Shown here: piece after piece, positions 24,014 to 32,767 of the stretch
Position numbering within the stretch: the stretch's first letter is position 1
How the letters are laid out: each line of letters opens with the position of its first letter
Source: JAJFFW01 sp963922595
GTDB lineage: Bacteria; Pseudomonadota; Alphaproteobacteria; Caulobacterales; Parvularculaceae
DNA length: 39,925 bases
Assembly (NCBI GenBank): GCA_963922595.1
Contig: CAWUIM010000027.1
Coordinates: 1 to 39,925 of the forward strand
Direction of reading: 5' to 3'
The notes under the pieces: generated by a model
What the model saw: only the letters and a program-made list of their open reading frames with translations
Told to the model about the DNA's origin: nothing
Databases searched by the model: none
Translations under genes and position numbers: made by a program

Positions 24014-24127
24014 TTACGCCATCCGCTGGCGATTATGGTAAGAATGCAGCGACACGAAGCCGCCAATCGCCAAGGCTGTGCTTGCGACGATGATCCCTAC
24101 CAGGACGGTTGTTAATACTGTCAACAT
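24014..24127 (-). CDS. 37-residue single-pass membrane microprotein
   Basis: ATG at 24127 is preceded by GGGAGAGAGAG, a strong ribosome binding site. The frame encodes 37 residues: a hydrophobic helix from about 4 to 25 (VLTTVLVGIIVASTALAIGG) followed by a basic, histidine-containing tail (HSYHNRQRMA). The size, topology and position before an intrinsic terminator suggest a real small membrane protein. No family is recognised. It lies alone between an AEC transporter and gyrB. Confidence 0.65.
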   Translation of the reverse strand: MLTVLTTVLVGIIVASTALAIGGFVSLHSYHNRQRMA

Positions 24128-24349
24128 TGCTCTCTCTCCCGTTATCTCGTTGGACGACCCCTCGTCCGATGATTTGAAGATAAGCCGGGTCTGCGAGCGG
24201 ATTTGTTATGTGCGTCACAGTTCCGCGAACGGGCGCGAAAAAAGACTGAAAACCGCGTAAATTCAGTTAGTTAGAGAAGAAAAAAGTTTCAACCGAGGAT
24301 GATCCGCGGGTCACAATTCGCCACAATCGGCGATTGAGGCAGGGAATAA

Positions 24350-24372
24350 GGCGCCCGCGCCGCACGGGCGCC
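24350..24372 (-). terminator. possible terminator after gyrB
   Basis: GGCGCCCG and CGGGCGCC form an 8-bp stem with a 7-nt loop 29 bp after the gyrB stop. The T-run that follows is weak (CTTATTCC), so this is a moderate candidate. Confidence 0.5.
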
Positions 24373-24400
24373 ACGATTGGATAGCGGATCCGCGTGGCGC

Positions 24401-26821
24401 TTAAACGTCCAATTCAGCGGTCAGGGCGTTTTCCTGAATGAATTCGCGGCGCGGTTCGACCACATCGCCCATGAGGCGGGAGAAGATGTCGTCGGCGCTG
24501 TCGGCTTCCTTGATTTTCACCTGCAAAAGAACGCGCGCATTCTCATCGAGCGTCGTCTCCCAGAGCTGGTCAGGGTTCATTTCGCCAAGCCCCTTATAAC
24601 GCTGCAGGCGGATGCCTTTCTCGCCCGCCGCACGCACCGCCTTAAGAAGGCTCTCCGGCCCAAAAAGCGCCTCGCTGTTTTCTTTCCGTTTGAACGCCGC
24701 CGGTTTAGCGAAGACGTCCCGCAGCGCGTCCATGCCTTCTTGCACATTGCGCGCTTCGCCGCTTTTCAGCATGTCGCGCGTCAGGCTGTGACGCTCGGTG
24801 ACGCCTCGCACTTCACGCTCGAAGACGTAACCGCCTTCGCGATCTGGAACGCCAGACCAGCCGCGTTCATATTCTTCCGAAATCATGTCGAGCCGCTCGG
24901 CGACTTTTGCAGCGAGCGTCGCCGCTTCGTCGTCGTCAGCCTCGCGTAAGGCGCCGGCGAGCGCCGCCTGAACGATTGCATCGCGATTAAAGCGCGCGGG
25001 AAACTCTGCGATCATTGCGCTGACGCTGCGCGCTTTTGCGATGATGTCCGCCAGATCCTGACTGACAATGGTCTCGCCGCCATCAAGCACGAGCTGCGCG
25101 TCCGCCATTCCTTCCGTGTAGAGATAGTCCTCTAGCGCCGCCTCGTCGATCAGATATTGCTCGGACTTACCCCGCTCAATCTTATAAAGCGGCGGCTGCG
25201 CAATGTAGAGGTGGCCGCGACGGATAATCTCCGGCATCTGGCGGAAGAAGAAGGTCAGCAAAAGCGTGCGAATATGAGCGCCGTCGACGTCGGCGTCAGT
25301 CATAATGACGATCTTGTGGTAGCGCAGCTTGTCAGGGTCGAAATCGTCGCGCCCGATCCCAGTGCCGAGCGCCGTGATCATGGTGCCGATTTCCTGACTG
25401 GAGAGCATCTTGTCGAAGCGCGCGCGCTCCACATTCAAGATCTTACCTTTCAACGGAAGCACAGCCTGATTCTCGCGGTTGCGCGCCTGCTTGGCGGACC
25501 CGCCGGCCGAGTCGCCCTCCACGATGAAGAGTTCGGATTTTGCGGGATCGCGCTCCTGGCAATCCGCAAGCTTGCCGGGCAGCGAGGCCACGTCCAGCGC
25601 CGACTTGCGCCGCGTCAGATCGCGCGCCTTGCGCGCCGCCTCGCGCGCGGCGGCGGCTTCCGCGATCTTCATGACGATTTTCTTTGCGTCGTTCGGATTT
25701 TCCTCAAACCAGACCCCAAGCTGTTCGTTGACGGAGCTTTCAACGATCGGGCGCACTTCCGAGGAAACAAGCTTGTCCTTCGTTTGAGAGGAAAACTTTG
25801 GATCGGGCACTTTCACGGACAAGACGCACGTCAATCCCTCGCGGGCGTCATCGCCCGTTAAGGAGACTTTTTCCTTTTTGGCGATCCCCGAACTCGACGC
25901 GTATCCGTTGATGATACGCGTTAGCGCCGCCCGAAAACCGGCCAGGTGCGTACCACCATCGCGTTGCGGGATGTTGTTCGTAAAACACAAGACCTTTTCG
26001 TGATAGGCGTCGTTCCACCACATAGCGACGTCCACCGTGACGCCGTCTTTTTCCGCCTGGAACGAAATCGGCTTTGATAATAGCGGGTTCTTGGCTTCGT
26101 CGAGAAACGAAACGAACGCCTCAAGGCCGCCGTCGTAAAGCATGTTTTCTTCGCGCTTTTCCACATGGCGTTCATCGCGCAGATTGATTGCGACGCCGGA
26201 ATTGAGGAAAGCGAGCTCGCGCAGTCGATGCTCAAGCGTATCGAAGTCGAATTCCGTCCCGGTAAAGATCGTATCCGACGGCAGGAAGGTGACCTCGGTT
26301 CCTTTTTTCTCGGTCTTGCCGGCGACTTTCAGATCTTCGATCGGCTCACCCATCTCAAAGCGCATCTCGTGTTCTTCGCCGTTGCGGTAAATACGCAGCT
26401 CAAGATATTCCGACAGGGCGTTGACGACGGAAACGCCGACGCCGTGCAGGCCGCCCGACACTTTGTAGGAATTCTGATCGAACTTTCCCCCGGCATGGAG
26501 TTGGGTCATGATCACTTGCGCGGCGGAAACGCCTTCTTCCGGGTGGATCGCTGTGGGGATGCCGCGGCCATTGTCTTTGACGGTCACCGATCCGTCTTCG
26601 TTGAGGATCACGTCGACCGTATCGCAATGTCCCGCCAGCGCTTCATCAATGGCGTTGTCGACGACTTCATAGACCATGTGATGTAGACCCGAGCCGTCGT
26701 CGGTGTCGCCGATATACATGCCGGGCCGCTTGCGGACAGCGTCGAGACCTTTCAGGACCTTGATGGAATCGGCGCCATATTCCGGCGATTGATCATCTTC
26801 TTTTTTTGCGGCGTTCGCCAT
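24401..26821 (-). CDS. gyrB: DNA gyrase subunit B
   Basis: The ATPase subunit of DNA gyrase, which introduces negative supercoils. At 806 residues it is a typical alphaproteobacterial length. GHKL ATPase motifs are visible: VVDNAIDEA near 53, DNGRGIP near 83 and GGLHGVG near 123. The catalytic QTKDKL lies near 346, and the TOPRIM motifs are EGDSAGGSA (about 435) and DADVDG (about 509). The C-terminal core ends with the conserved RYKGLGEMNP. It is the last gene of dnaN-recF-gyrB, 10 bp after recF. Confidence 0.98.
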   Translation of the reverse strand: MANAAKKEDDQSPEYGADSIKVLKGLDAVRKRPGMYIGDTDDGSGLHHMVYEVVDNAIDEALAGHCDTVDVILNEDGSVTVKDNGRGIPTAIHPEEGVSAAQVIMTQLHAGGKFDQNSYKVSGGLHGVGVSVVNALSEYLELRIYRNGEEHEMRFEMGEPIEDLKVAGKTEKKGTEVTFLPSDTIFTGTEFDFDTLEHRLRELAFLNSGVAINLRDERHVEKREENMLYDGGLEAFVSFLDEAKNPLLSKPISFQAEKDGVTVDVAMWWNDAYHEKVLCFTNNIPQRDGGTHLAGFRAALTRIINGYASSSGIAKKEKVSLTGDDAREGLTCVLSVKVPDPKFSSQTKDKLVSSEVRPIVESSVNEQLGVWFEENPNDAKKIVMKIAEAAAAREAARKARDLTRRKSALDVASLPGKLADCQERDPAKSELFIVEGDSAGGSAKQARNRENQAVLPLKGKILNVERARFDKMLSSQEIGTMITALGTGIGRDDFDPDKLRYHKIVIMTDADVDGAHIRTLLLTFFFRQMPEIIRRGHLYIAQPPLYKIERGKSEQYLIDEAALEDYLYTEGMADAQLVLDGGETIVSQDLADIIAKARSVSAMIAEFPARFNRDAIVQAALAGALREADDDEAATLAAKVAERLDMISEEYERGWSGVPDREGGYVFEREVRGVTERHSLTRDMLKSGEARNVQEGMDALRDVFAKPAAFKRKENSEALFGPESLLKAVRAAGEKGIRLQRYKGLGEMNPDQLWETTLDENARVLLQVKIKEADSADDIFSRLMGDVVEPRREFIQENALTAELDV

Positions 26822-26831
26822 TGTTCTAATC

Positions 26832-28034
26832 CTACTGATTTTCAGTTTCTGTTATTGCGCCGTCATCGACAGCGAAGCATTGGGCGCGCGTCCCCCACGC
26901 AGAAAAGAGGGACTGATCGGTACCCGTCATAAAAGTCTGAAAGCCGATATCGTCGAGTATGTCGAACAGCGCCGCGCGCCGTTCTTCGTCAAGATGGGCG
27001 GCGATTTCATCGAGCAACATGACAAGCGGCGCGGCGCGTCCGTCCTGAACAGCGGCGCGCATTGACAAGGCGCGCGCATTCGCAAGCACGAGACCGATCA
27101 GCAGTGCTTTTTGCTCGCCCGTGGAACAAAGACGCGCGGGACGCCCTTTTTCGCGGTGCGCCACCAAAAGATCGCTGCGATGCGGGCCCAATAACGCCCG
27201 GCCCGCCTCCATATCTGCGCGGCGCTGAAGCCGAAGCCGCTCGATATAGTCCTCTTCAACGTCTGCGGCGGGGCGCTGTTCAAGCGCGGACTCAAGCGGT
27301 CCCTCAAGCGAAATATCAGCAAGTGGAAAGACGCCTGACGCAGCGCCGATATCGACGGACGCCAAAATTTGAGCCGTCTCACGGCGAGCCGCGGCGACCG
27401 CGACGCCCGCCTCCGCCATTTGTGCTTCAAGCGCGCCGAGCCACCCCTCGTCACGCGAGCGTTCGTCAAGCAGCCGCTGGCGCTGACGCATGGCTTTTTC
27501 ATAATCATTCGCCGCGCGTCCATGAGCGCTGTCGTGGGCGAGGGCCATCCGGTCGAGGAAGCGCCGCCGCTCGCCGGCGCCTTCCATAAACAGACGATCC
27601 TGCGCCGGCGTCAGCCACATCATGCGCACATGCCGTGAGAAGGCGGAGGGACCGCTGGCCGCGCGCTCTTCAATGCGGCACACCCGGCGATCGGGCGCCG
27701 AGGCCATAGCGCCGACACCAAGACGAACGTCATCGCCGCCATCTTCCAATACGCCGGAAACAGCCCAGCCGCCGTCGCCTTCCACGCGCGGTAACTCGTC
27801 GAGACGCGCGCTGCGCAAACCCCGCCCCGGGCCGATCAGGGAAATCGCTTCCAGAATGTTGGTCTTCCCGGCCCCGTTGGCGCCCGCGAACGTAACCGGG
27901 CGTCCATCGAGCCCAATCGACGCGTTCGCATAAGAGCGAAAATTCGTGAGCGCCAGTCGCCGGAAACGCACCGACGCCGCCGCGCACGATGTCGGCTCAA
28001 CCGCATCCATCTCTTGAAGGCGCGCCTCGCTCAC
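26832..28034 (-). CDS. recF: DNA replication and repair protein RecF
   Basis: The 400-residue SMC-like ATPase loads RecA at gaps with RecOR. Walker A is GANGAGKTN (about 51-59) after RLALTNFRSY. The signature-like segment is STGEQKALLIGLVLA and the Walker B-like segment is MLLDEIAAHLD. An N-terminal extension of about 23 residues precedes the usual start, and the true start could be internal. It lies 15 bp after dnaN and 10 bp before gyrB, consistent with one operon. Confidence 0.95.
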   Translation of the reverse strand: MSEARLQEMDAVEPTSCAAASVRFRRLALTNFRSYANASIGLDGRPVTFAGANGAGKTNILEAISLIGPGRGLRSARLDELPRVEGDGGWAVSGVLEDGGDDVRLGVGAMASAPDRRVCRIEERAASGPSAFSRHVRMMWLTPAQDRLFMEGAGERRRFLDRMALAHDSAHGRAANDYEKAMRQRQRLLDERSRDEGWLGALEAQMAEAGVAVAAARRETAQILASVDIGAASGVFPLADISLEGPLESALEQRPAADVEEDYIERLRLQRRADMEAGRALLGPHRSDLLVAHREKGRPARLCSTGEQKALLIGLVLANARALSMRAAVQDGRAAPLVMLLDEIAAHLDEERRAALFDILDDIGFQTFMTGTDQSLFSAWGTRAQCFAVDDGAITETENQ

Positions 28035-28049
28035 ATTCTTTCCTAACTA

Positions 28050-29174
28050 TCAGACCCGCAGCGGCATCAGCACATAAAGCGCGCCCGGATCGTCGTCATC
28101 GCTGATAATTGTCGGCGAAGACGGATCGGCCAGCTTGAACGTTGTCGTCTCGCCGTCCACCTGTTGCGCCACATCCAACAGATAGCGCGCGTTAAACCCG
28201 ATCTCGATCGGCGCGCCGGCGTAGTCGACGGAGAGCTCCTCCAACGCGCTGCCGGCTTCCGGATTATTCACCGTCAAGCGAAGCTGGTCGGTATCAAGCG
28301 CCAGCTTCACCGAGCGCGTGCGATCGGCGGAAACAGTCGACACCCGATCAACGGCTTGCGCAAAGTCTTTATTCTCCACACGGAGGGTATTTTCATTACC
28401 CTTTGGAATAACCCGCTCATAATCGGGAAACGAGCCGTCGATCAGCTTCGATGTCAGGTAACCGGCCCCGAACCCGAACCGGATCTTTGTTTCCGAAACG
28501 CCGATCTCAACCATTTCCGCCGCATCGTCGAGCAACCGCGCCAATTCCGTCACCGCTTTTCGCGGCACGATCACGCCCGGCATCGTCTCACCGCCCTTTG
28601 GCAATGGCGCGTCGAGGCGCGCCAGCCGGTGCCCGTCAGTGGAGGCCGCGCGCAAGAGGGGCGCCTCTTCGCCATCGGTCAAAGCGTGGAGGTAAACGCC
28701 GTTCAGATAATAGCGCGTCTCTTCTTGCGACATGGCGAAACGCGTTTTGTCCAGAAGCCGCGCGAGGTCGGCTGTGGGCGCTGAAAAATTGGTCGGCAGA
28801 TCGTCGGCGGCGAGCGTCGGGAAATCGTCGTCAGGTAAGACCGCCAGCGAGAATTGCGACCGGCCGGCGGAGATTTGCAGCCGCCCCTCCTCGCCCACAA
28901 GCTCCAGCTTTATCTGAGATCCGTCGGGCAGTTTTCTGACGATATCGTGAAGCCGGACCGCTTCTGTTGTAGTCGCGCCCGGGGCCGCCACGTCAGCTTC
29001 CGCGCTTTCGGAAATTTCGATATCCAGATCTGTAGCCGTTAAGGTGAGGCGGTTATCAGCGGTCGCCTGGATCAGCACGTTCGCCAAAATGGGGATCGTG
29101 TTTCGGCGCTCTACAACACTCTGGACGTGCCCCAACGCTTTCACTAACGCAGATCGTTCAATCGTTACCTTCAT
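28050..29174 (-). CDS. dnaN: DNA polymerase III beta clamp
   Basis: The 374-residue sliding clamp has three repeated clamp domains. The start MKVTIERSALVKALGHVQSVVERRNTIPIL is diagnostic, as are SGTFPDYERVIP-like (DGSFPDYERVIPKG) in domain 3 and the closing YVLMPLRV. GGGAG precedes ATG 29174; the upstream in-frame extension is not used. It follows a candidate dnaA terminator, so it may have its own promoter as well as read-through. Confidence 0.97.
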   Translation of the reverse strand: MKVTIERSALVKALGHVQSVVERRNTIPILANVLIQATADNRLTLTATDLDIEISESAEADVAAPGATTTEAVRLHDIVRKLPDGSQIKLELVGEEGRLQISAGRSQFSLAVLPDDDFPTLAADDLPTNFSAPTADLARLLDKTRFAMSQEETRYYLNGVYLHALTDGEEAPLLRAASTDGHRLARLDAPLPKGGETMPGVIVPRKAVTELARLLDDAAEMVEIGVSETKIRFGFGAGYLTSKLIDGSFPDYERVIPKGNENTLRVENKDFAQAVDRVSTVSADRTRSVKLALDTDQLRLTVNNPEAGSALEELSVDYAGAPIEIGFNARYLLDVAQQVDGETTTFKLADPSSPTIISDDDDPGALYVLMPLRV

Positions 29175-29493
29175 GGTCTCCCAAATCCTCTTTACCCCCG
29201 CCGCATCGCGCGTCGTCCCGCTCAAGAAGCAGTTGCAGAGAAGGCGTCAGCGCCTCCAAGCGCTGTAAGTCCCGGCAGCTTCCTGTGGTGAGATTTTCGA
29301 CCGCTTTCTTTGCTTTCCCAAGACGAAAAAACTGCAGAAGGCATGCGCGTCGACGGAAGAATCGCCACTGAAAATCAACGCCTAATCATACACCAAAACA
29401 GCACAAAAAAGCCAGCAAAGAAGCGATTTATTCGCCCTTGCCGGCCCTTTTTAGCCCATTGAAATTAAAGCAATTTTCAGAGCGCGCTGCGCG
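29175..29493. other. dnaA-dnaN intergenic region
   Basis: It contains a candidate dnaA terminator (29405-29445) and must hold the dnaN promoter. No gene or canonical DnaA box (TTATNCACA) is seen. Confidence 0.5.
29405..29445 (-). terminator. candidate dnaA terminator
   Basis: An imperfect stem (GCCGGCAA with TTGCTGGC plus an inner GCGA/TCGC) on the minus strand is followed by six Ts. It lies about 50 bp after the dnaA stop. Confidence 0.6.
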
Positions 29494-30891
29494 CTAGCCG
29501 CCGACCGCCAGACGGATCGCATCCACCGCGTCCCGGAAGTCCTTGTTGCGCTCCAAAAGCGCTTCGGCGCGACGGTAAGAACTCATCGCCGTGGTATGAT
29601 CGCGGCCCAGCGACGCCGCAATCCTCGGGAAGCTTTCCTTCAACGCTTCACGGCCGACATAGACGAACGCATGGCGCGCTTTGGCGATCCGTTGCGGCTG
29701 CGCACGTCCCTTCATGTCCTCGACGGAAATGCCAAACGCATCGGCCGCCGCCGCAATCCCGTCTTCAAGCGTGCCGGCGCGCTTGCCGCTTACAAGGCGC
29801 GAGCGCAGCGCTGATTGCGCTTCCGCGCGGCCGACCACGGTTTCTTTGTCGCCATAGGTCAGCAAAAGCTGATTCAGGGCGCCGATCGCCTCGCGCAGAC
29901 TGTGCGGGAAGTTCGCCGCCACATAATCGATGGCGTCATCGCCGATCTCGCACTTCATGCTGGCCTTCGCCGTTCGCATTTTCAAAACATCGGTGCGTAA
30001 TGCGACGCCGCCAGGCTCCATTGGCACCGCAAGCCCGCCAGCCAACCGATCGGCAAGACGCGCATGAATATCTTTTTCACTCAACCGTCCGGGAGGCGCC
30101 TCGCCTGCGATGACAAGCTGGCGACCGCTCGAAATAAACGCATTCACCATATTCAACACCTCCTGCTGTGTGCGGTTCTTGCCGCCAAGTAAGTGGATAT
30201 CGTCAATCAGAATGAGCCTCTGCGTCAGAAGATCCTTATGCAGAGAAAGAATCGAATTCGAAAAAACGGCGTCGACGCATCCGTTAATCAGACTTGAATG
30301 CGTCAGGTATGCGCATGTCCCCTCCCCAAAACGTTTGCGCCATTCATGGCCGATTGCGTGCAACAAGTGTGTCTTGCCGATGCCGGAGGGACCATGAATG
30401 TAGATCAATTGGTGCGGCGTGGTCTCGACGAAAACTTGCTTGGCCGCAGCGTGCGCCAACTGATTAGTCTCGTCAACGGCGAAGCTTTCAAACGTTGATC
30501 GCGGATCGAGCGGCGAAGCCAGATCATTAAGACCAAGTGATTTTTTGTCCGCTTCTTTTGACATGGGGCTACGAAATGCCTCGCCCACCGGCGGGCGCGG
30601 CGCGGCGCCGTCGAGGCGATCTGAGATATCCTTACGGCGCAGGGCGATCGAAAATTTCTTCACCGGCGCGATGTGCCGGTTCCACTCCTCATGCATGCCC
30701 GGCTTGAAGCGTTGTAGAAGCGTATCGCGACGCATGCGCGAGGCCGTCGCCAGTTCGACTTCGCCGTTCGAGTTTTTTGCGATCGCAATGTCGGACATCC
30801 ATGAATGGAATATCGCTTCACCAAACCGCTTCTTCAGGCTTTGGCGATACGCGTTCATGGGATCGTTCTGGGAGTCAGATTGGTCTGTCAT
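29494..30891 (-). CDS. dnaA: chromosomal replication initiator DnaA (divergent)
   Basis: DnaA binds DnaA boxes and opens the origin. The 465-residue length, domain order and gene neighbourhood (rpsT upstream, dnaN downstream) support dnaA. Visible motifs are Walker A GPSGIGKTHLL (about 167), Walker B LILIDDIHLL (about 226), the arginine finger in ARLADRL (about R282), sensor II in SLREAIGAL (about R333), and the DNA-contact box LGRDHTTA (about 428-435). Several normally conserved stretches are changed: GGVGLGKT, the LTSD sensor I box (here IAGEA) and RPRQIAMYLA (here KARHAFVYVG). Contact residues R, D, H, T and T are retained, so it is probably functional. A GANTC methylation site lies at codons 5-7. 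Confidence 0.92.
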   Translation of the reverse strand: MTDQSDSQNDPMNAYRQSLKKRFGEAIFHSWMSDIAIAKNSNGEVELATASRMRRDTLLQRFKPGMHEEWNRHIAPVKKFSIALRRKDISDRLDGAAPRPPVGEAFRSPMSKEADKKSLGLNDLASPLDPRSTFESFAVDETNQLAHAAAKQVFVETTPHQLIYIHGPSGIGKTHLLHAIGHEWRKRFGEGTCAYLTHSSLINGCVDAVFSNSILSLHKDLLTQRLILIDDIHLLGGKNRTQQEVLNMVNAFISSGRQLVIAGEAPPGRLSEKDIHARLADRLAGGLAVPMEPGGVALRTDVLKMRTAKASMKCEIGDDAIDYVAANFPHSLREAIGALNQLLLTYGDKETVVGRAEAQSALRSRLVSGKRAGTLEDGIAAAADAFGISVEDMKGRAQPQRIAKARHAFVYVGREALKESFPRIAASLGRDHTTAMSSYRRAEALLERNKDFRDAVDAIRLAVGG

Positions 30892-31009
30892 AAAATACCT
30901 TGCAATTAAAATTTTTGTCAGAGCTCTCCCGTTCGCAGAAACACCGCGCGGAAAAGCAGATACAATTAATGGAACGCCGGCGCGAAACCGGCGAAAGTCA
31001 ATTTACTTG

Positions 31010-31015
31010 ATTATA
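31010..31015 (-). promoter_or_regulatory. possible -10 element of the dnaA promoter
   Basis: A perfect TATAAT on the minus strand lies about 120 bp upstream of the dnaA start. The corresponding -35 is weak, so the assignment is tentative. Confidence 0.35.
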
Positions 31016-31463
31016 GCAGCAGCGCTGCGGTTGACCGGAAAACGGCTTGGTCAAAAACGATGATGGGAGAAATAGTCTTTGTGTGCAGTCGACGCAAAAG
31101 GTCCATGCCCCGCCCCTTCTTATTTTTTTCGCAATAACGCGACAATTATTGACACCCAAGGCTCCGATTAAGAACCTTGACGCTCTTTAACGCTACCACT
31201 CTCCCAAATCATTGGTGCAAAAATTAGTTCGTACCCGTTGCATCCAACAATCCCACTATAAAACACGACAGTTCTGTGAAGCAAGACTTTGATCAGCGAT
31301 TCGCGAGATTTTTTTTTATAGTTTTCCCCTTCAGCATGTGTTTTTTCCAAAGCGTTTGAAACTCATACTCTTTCTGAAATCGCGCAAACTTAAAATTACT
31401 CTAGCGCACAGTGTGCGGCGGCGAAAAATATACAGCTAGCACAAAGTGCGCCTTACAAAAAAT

Positions 31464-31494
31464 GAAAAAAACGCTCCGTCGATGACGAAGCGTT
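31464..31494 (-). terminator. rpsT terminator
   Basis: An 11-bp stem (AACGCTTCGTC with GACGGAGCGTT, one G-T pair) and 3-nt loop is followed by six or more Ts on the minus strand, 30 bp after the rpsT stop. Confidence 0.92.
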
Positions 31495-31524
31495 CACATG
31501 CTCGATTAAAATTGTCTGGGTCTT

Positions 31525-31791
31525 TTAAGCGGACAACGCTTTGATGCGCGAAGAAAGTCGCGACAGTTTTCTGGAGACAGTCGTCTTATGGAAAACGCCT
31601 TTTGTTACAGCGCGATGCATTTCCGGCATGGCATTTTTAAAGGCCGTATCTGCAGCCGCTTTGTCGCCGGATGCGATCGCTTCTTCCACTTTCCGCAAAT
31701 AGGTGCGCACGCGCGAGCGGCGGGCCTTGTTCACAGCCGTGCGCCGTTCGATTTTCCGAACCATCTTTTTTGCTGAAGTTGTGTTTGCCAT
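31525..31791 (-). CDS. rpsT: 30S ribosomal protein S20
   Basis: The 88-residue basic protein starts MANTTSAKKMVRKIERRTAVNKARRSR and contains the S20 signature GVFHKTTVSRKLSRLSSR; length and composition are typical. It lies upstream of dnaA with its own terminator, the standard alphaproteobacterial arrangement. Confidence 0.97.
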   Translation of the reverse strand: MANTTSAKKMVRKIERRTAVNKARRSRVRTYLRKVEEAIASGDKAAADTAFKNAMPEMHRAVTKGVFHKTTVSRKLSRLSSRIKALSA

Positions 31792-31900
31792 GTCGTCTCT
31801 CGGATTAAGAAATTCAGAGCCCTAGCCGGGCGGAACGCGGTGTATAACGACGGGGTCCGCCCCCGTCAACGCTTTTCAGGGCCAGCCATTCAGGGCCGAT

Positions 31901-32767
31901 TTACCGCTGGCAAACCCCGCAAAAAAAGGTCGATCGCCCGGCCTGTTCAAGGCGTTTGACCGGCGTTTTACAGACCGGACAGCGTTCGGCCTCGCGGCCA
32001 TAAACCTTGAAATTGTGCTGGAAATAGCCGAGCGCGCCGTCCGATGCAGCGAAGTCGCGCAGCGTCGAGCCGCCAGCCTCAATCGCTTCCTCAAGGACCG
32101 CGATCACGGCCTGACGCAAGCGGCCAGCCCGCACGCCGGCGACACTGGAGGCTTTACGCCGCGGCGAAACCTTCGCCCGAAAGAGCGCCTCGCACGCATA
32201 AATATTACCCACACCAGCGACCACACGCTGATCGAGCAATGCCGATTTGATCGGCGCAGATCGCTTCTTCAAGGCCGCGTTGAAAGACGTCTCGGTGAAA
32301 CCTTCGCTGAGCGGTTCAGGGCCCATGCCCGCGAAATGGCGCGACTGATCAAGGGCGCCGGTCGGCGACAGGTCCATGAATCCGAAACGCCGCGCATCGT
32401 TATAGACAATACGCGCCGACCGCCCGTCGCGCTGCGCCACTTCAAAGACCACGTGATCGTGCTTTTCCAATTGTGCAACGTCATGGTGGAAGCGGCCCGG
32501 CGCCGACGCTGTTTCTTCCTCAATGGTGAACCGGCCCGTCATGCCAAGATGCATGATCAAGGTCTCACCGGTTGAAAGGGCGGCGTTCATATATTTGCCG
32601 CGCCTCGACAACGAATGAATGTGCGCTCCTTCAAGGCGCTTCGCGAAACTCTTCGGAAGGGCGAAGCGCAAATCTTTGCGCTTGAGGCGAACCCGAGAGA
32701 ATGTCGCGCCTTCCATCACGGGCGCGAGCCCGCGGCGGACCGTTTCAACTTCCGGTAACTCAGGCAC
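31901..32767 (-). CDS. mutM: formamidopyrimidine-DNA glycosylase MutM (Fpg)
   Basis: A 288-residue base-excision repair enzyme removing 8-oxoguanine. It starts PELPEVETVRRGL after the initiator, with catalytic Pro2 and Glu3. The conserved lysine loop, the helix-two-turn-helix near VGNIYACEALFRAKVSPRR, and the C-terminal zinc finger (CPVCKTP then FFCGVC, four cysteines) are present. The start codon is GTG and directly follows the stop of the upstream dioxygenase gene with no gap, indicating coupled translation. Confidence 0.97.
   Translation of the reverse strand: MPELPEVETVRRGLAPVMEGATFSRVRLKRKDLRFALPKSFAKRLEGAHIHSLSRRGKYMNAALSTGETLIMHLGMTGRFTIEEETASAPGRFHHDVAQLEKHDHVVFEVAQRDGRSARIVYNDARRFGFMDLSPTGALDQSRHFAGMGPEPLSEGFTETSFNAALKKRSAPIKSALLDQRVVAGVGNIYACEALFRAKVSPRRKASSVAGVRAGRLRQAVIAVLEEAIEAGGSTLRDFAASDGALGYFQHNFKVYGREAERCPVCKTPVKRLEQAGRSTFFCGVCQR

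Larger units (their letters stand above)
30892..31524. other. dnaA leader and upstream AT-rich region
   Basis: This 633-bp gap is clearly more AT-rich than the rest of the window (T-runs near 31118-31130 and 31310-31350). It contains the rpsT terminator at its right end and a possible dnaA -10. No canonical DnaA box was found, so an origin is not supported. A 60-codon open frame on the minus strand at 31168-31350 has no SD site and no coding character. Confidence 0.5.

Noticed and set aside
24377..24949. 190-codon plus-strand frame at the 3' end of gyrB
   Set aside because: It is an antisense shadow of gyrB; no ribosome binding site or known domain.
30545..31063. 172-codon plus-strand frame opposite the dnaA start and leader
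   Set aside because: Most of it is antisense to dnaA coding sequence, and the rest is low-quality sequence in the leader.
31168..31350. 60-codon minus-strand frame in the dnaA-rpsT gap
   Set aside because: No SD site, AT-rich non-coding composition, no family resemblance.
30892..31524. replication origin in the dnaA upstream region
   Set aside because: AT-rich, but no canonical DnaA boxes were found. Alphaproteobacterial origins often lie elsewhere, so I do not annotate one.
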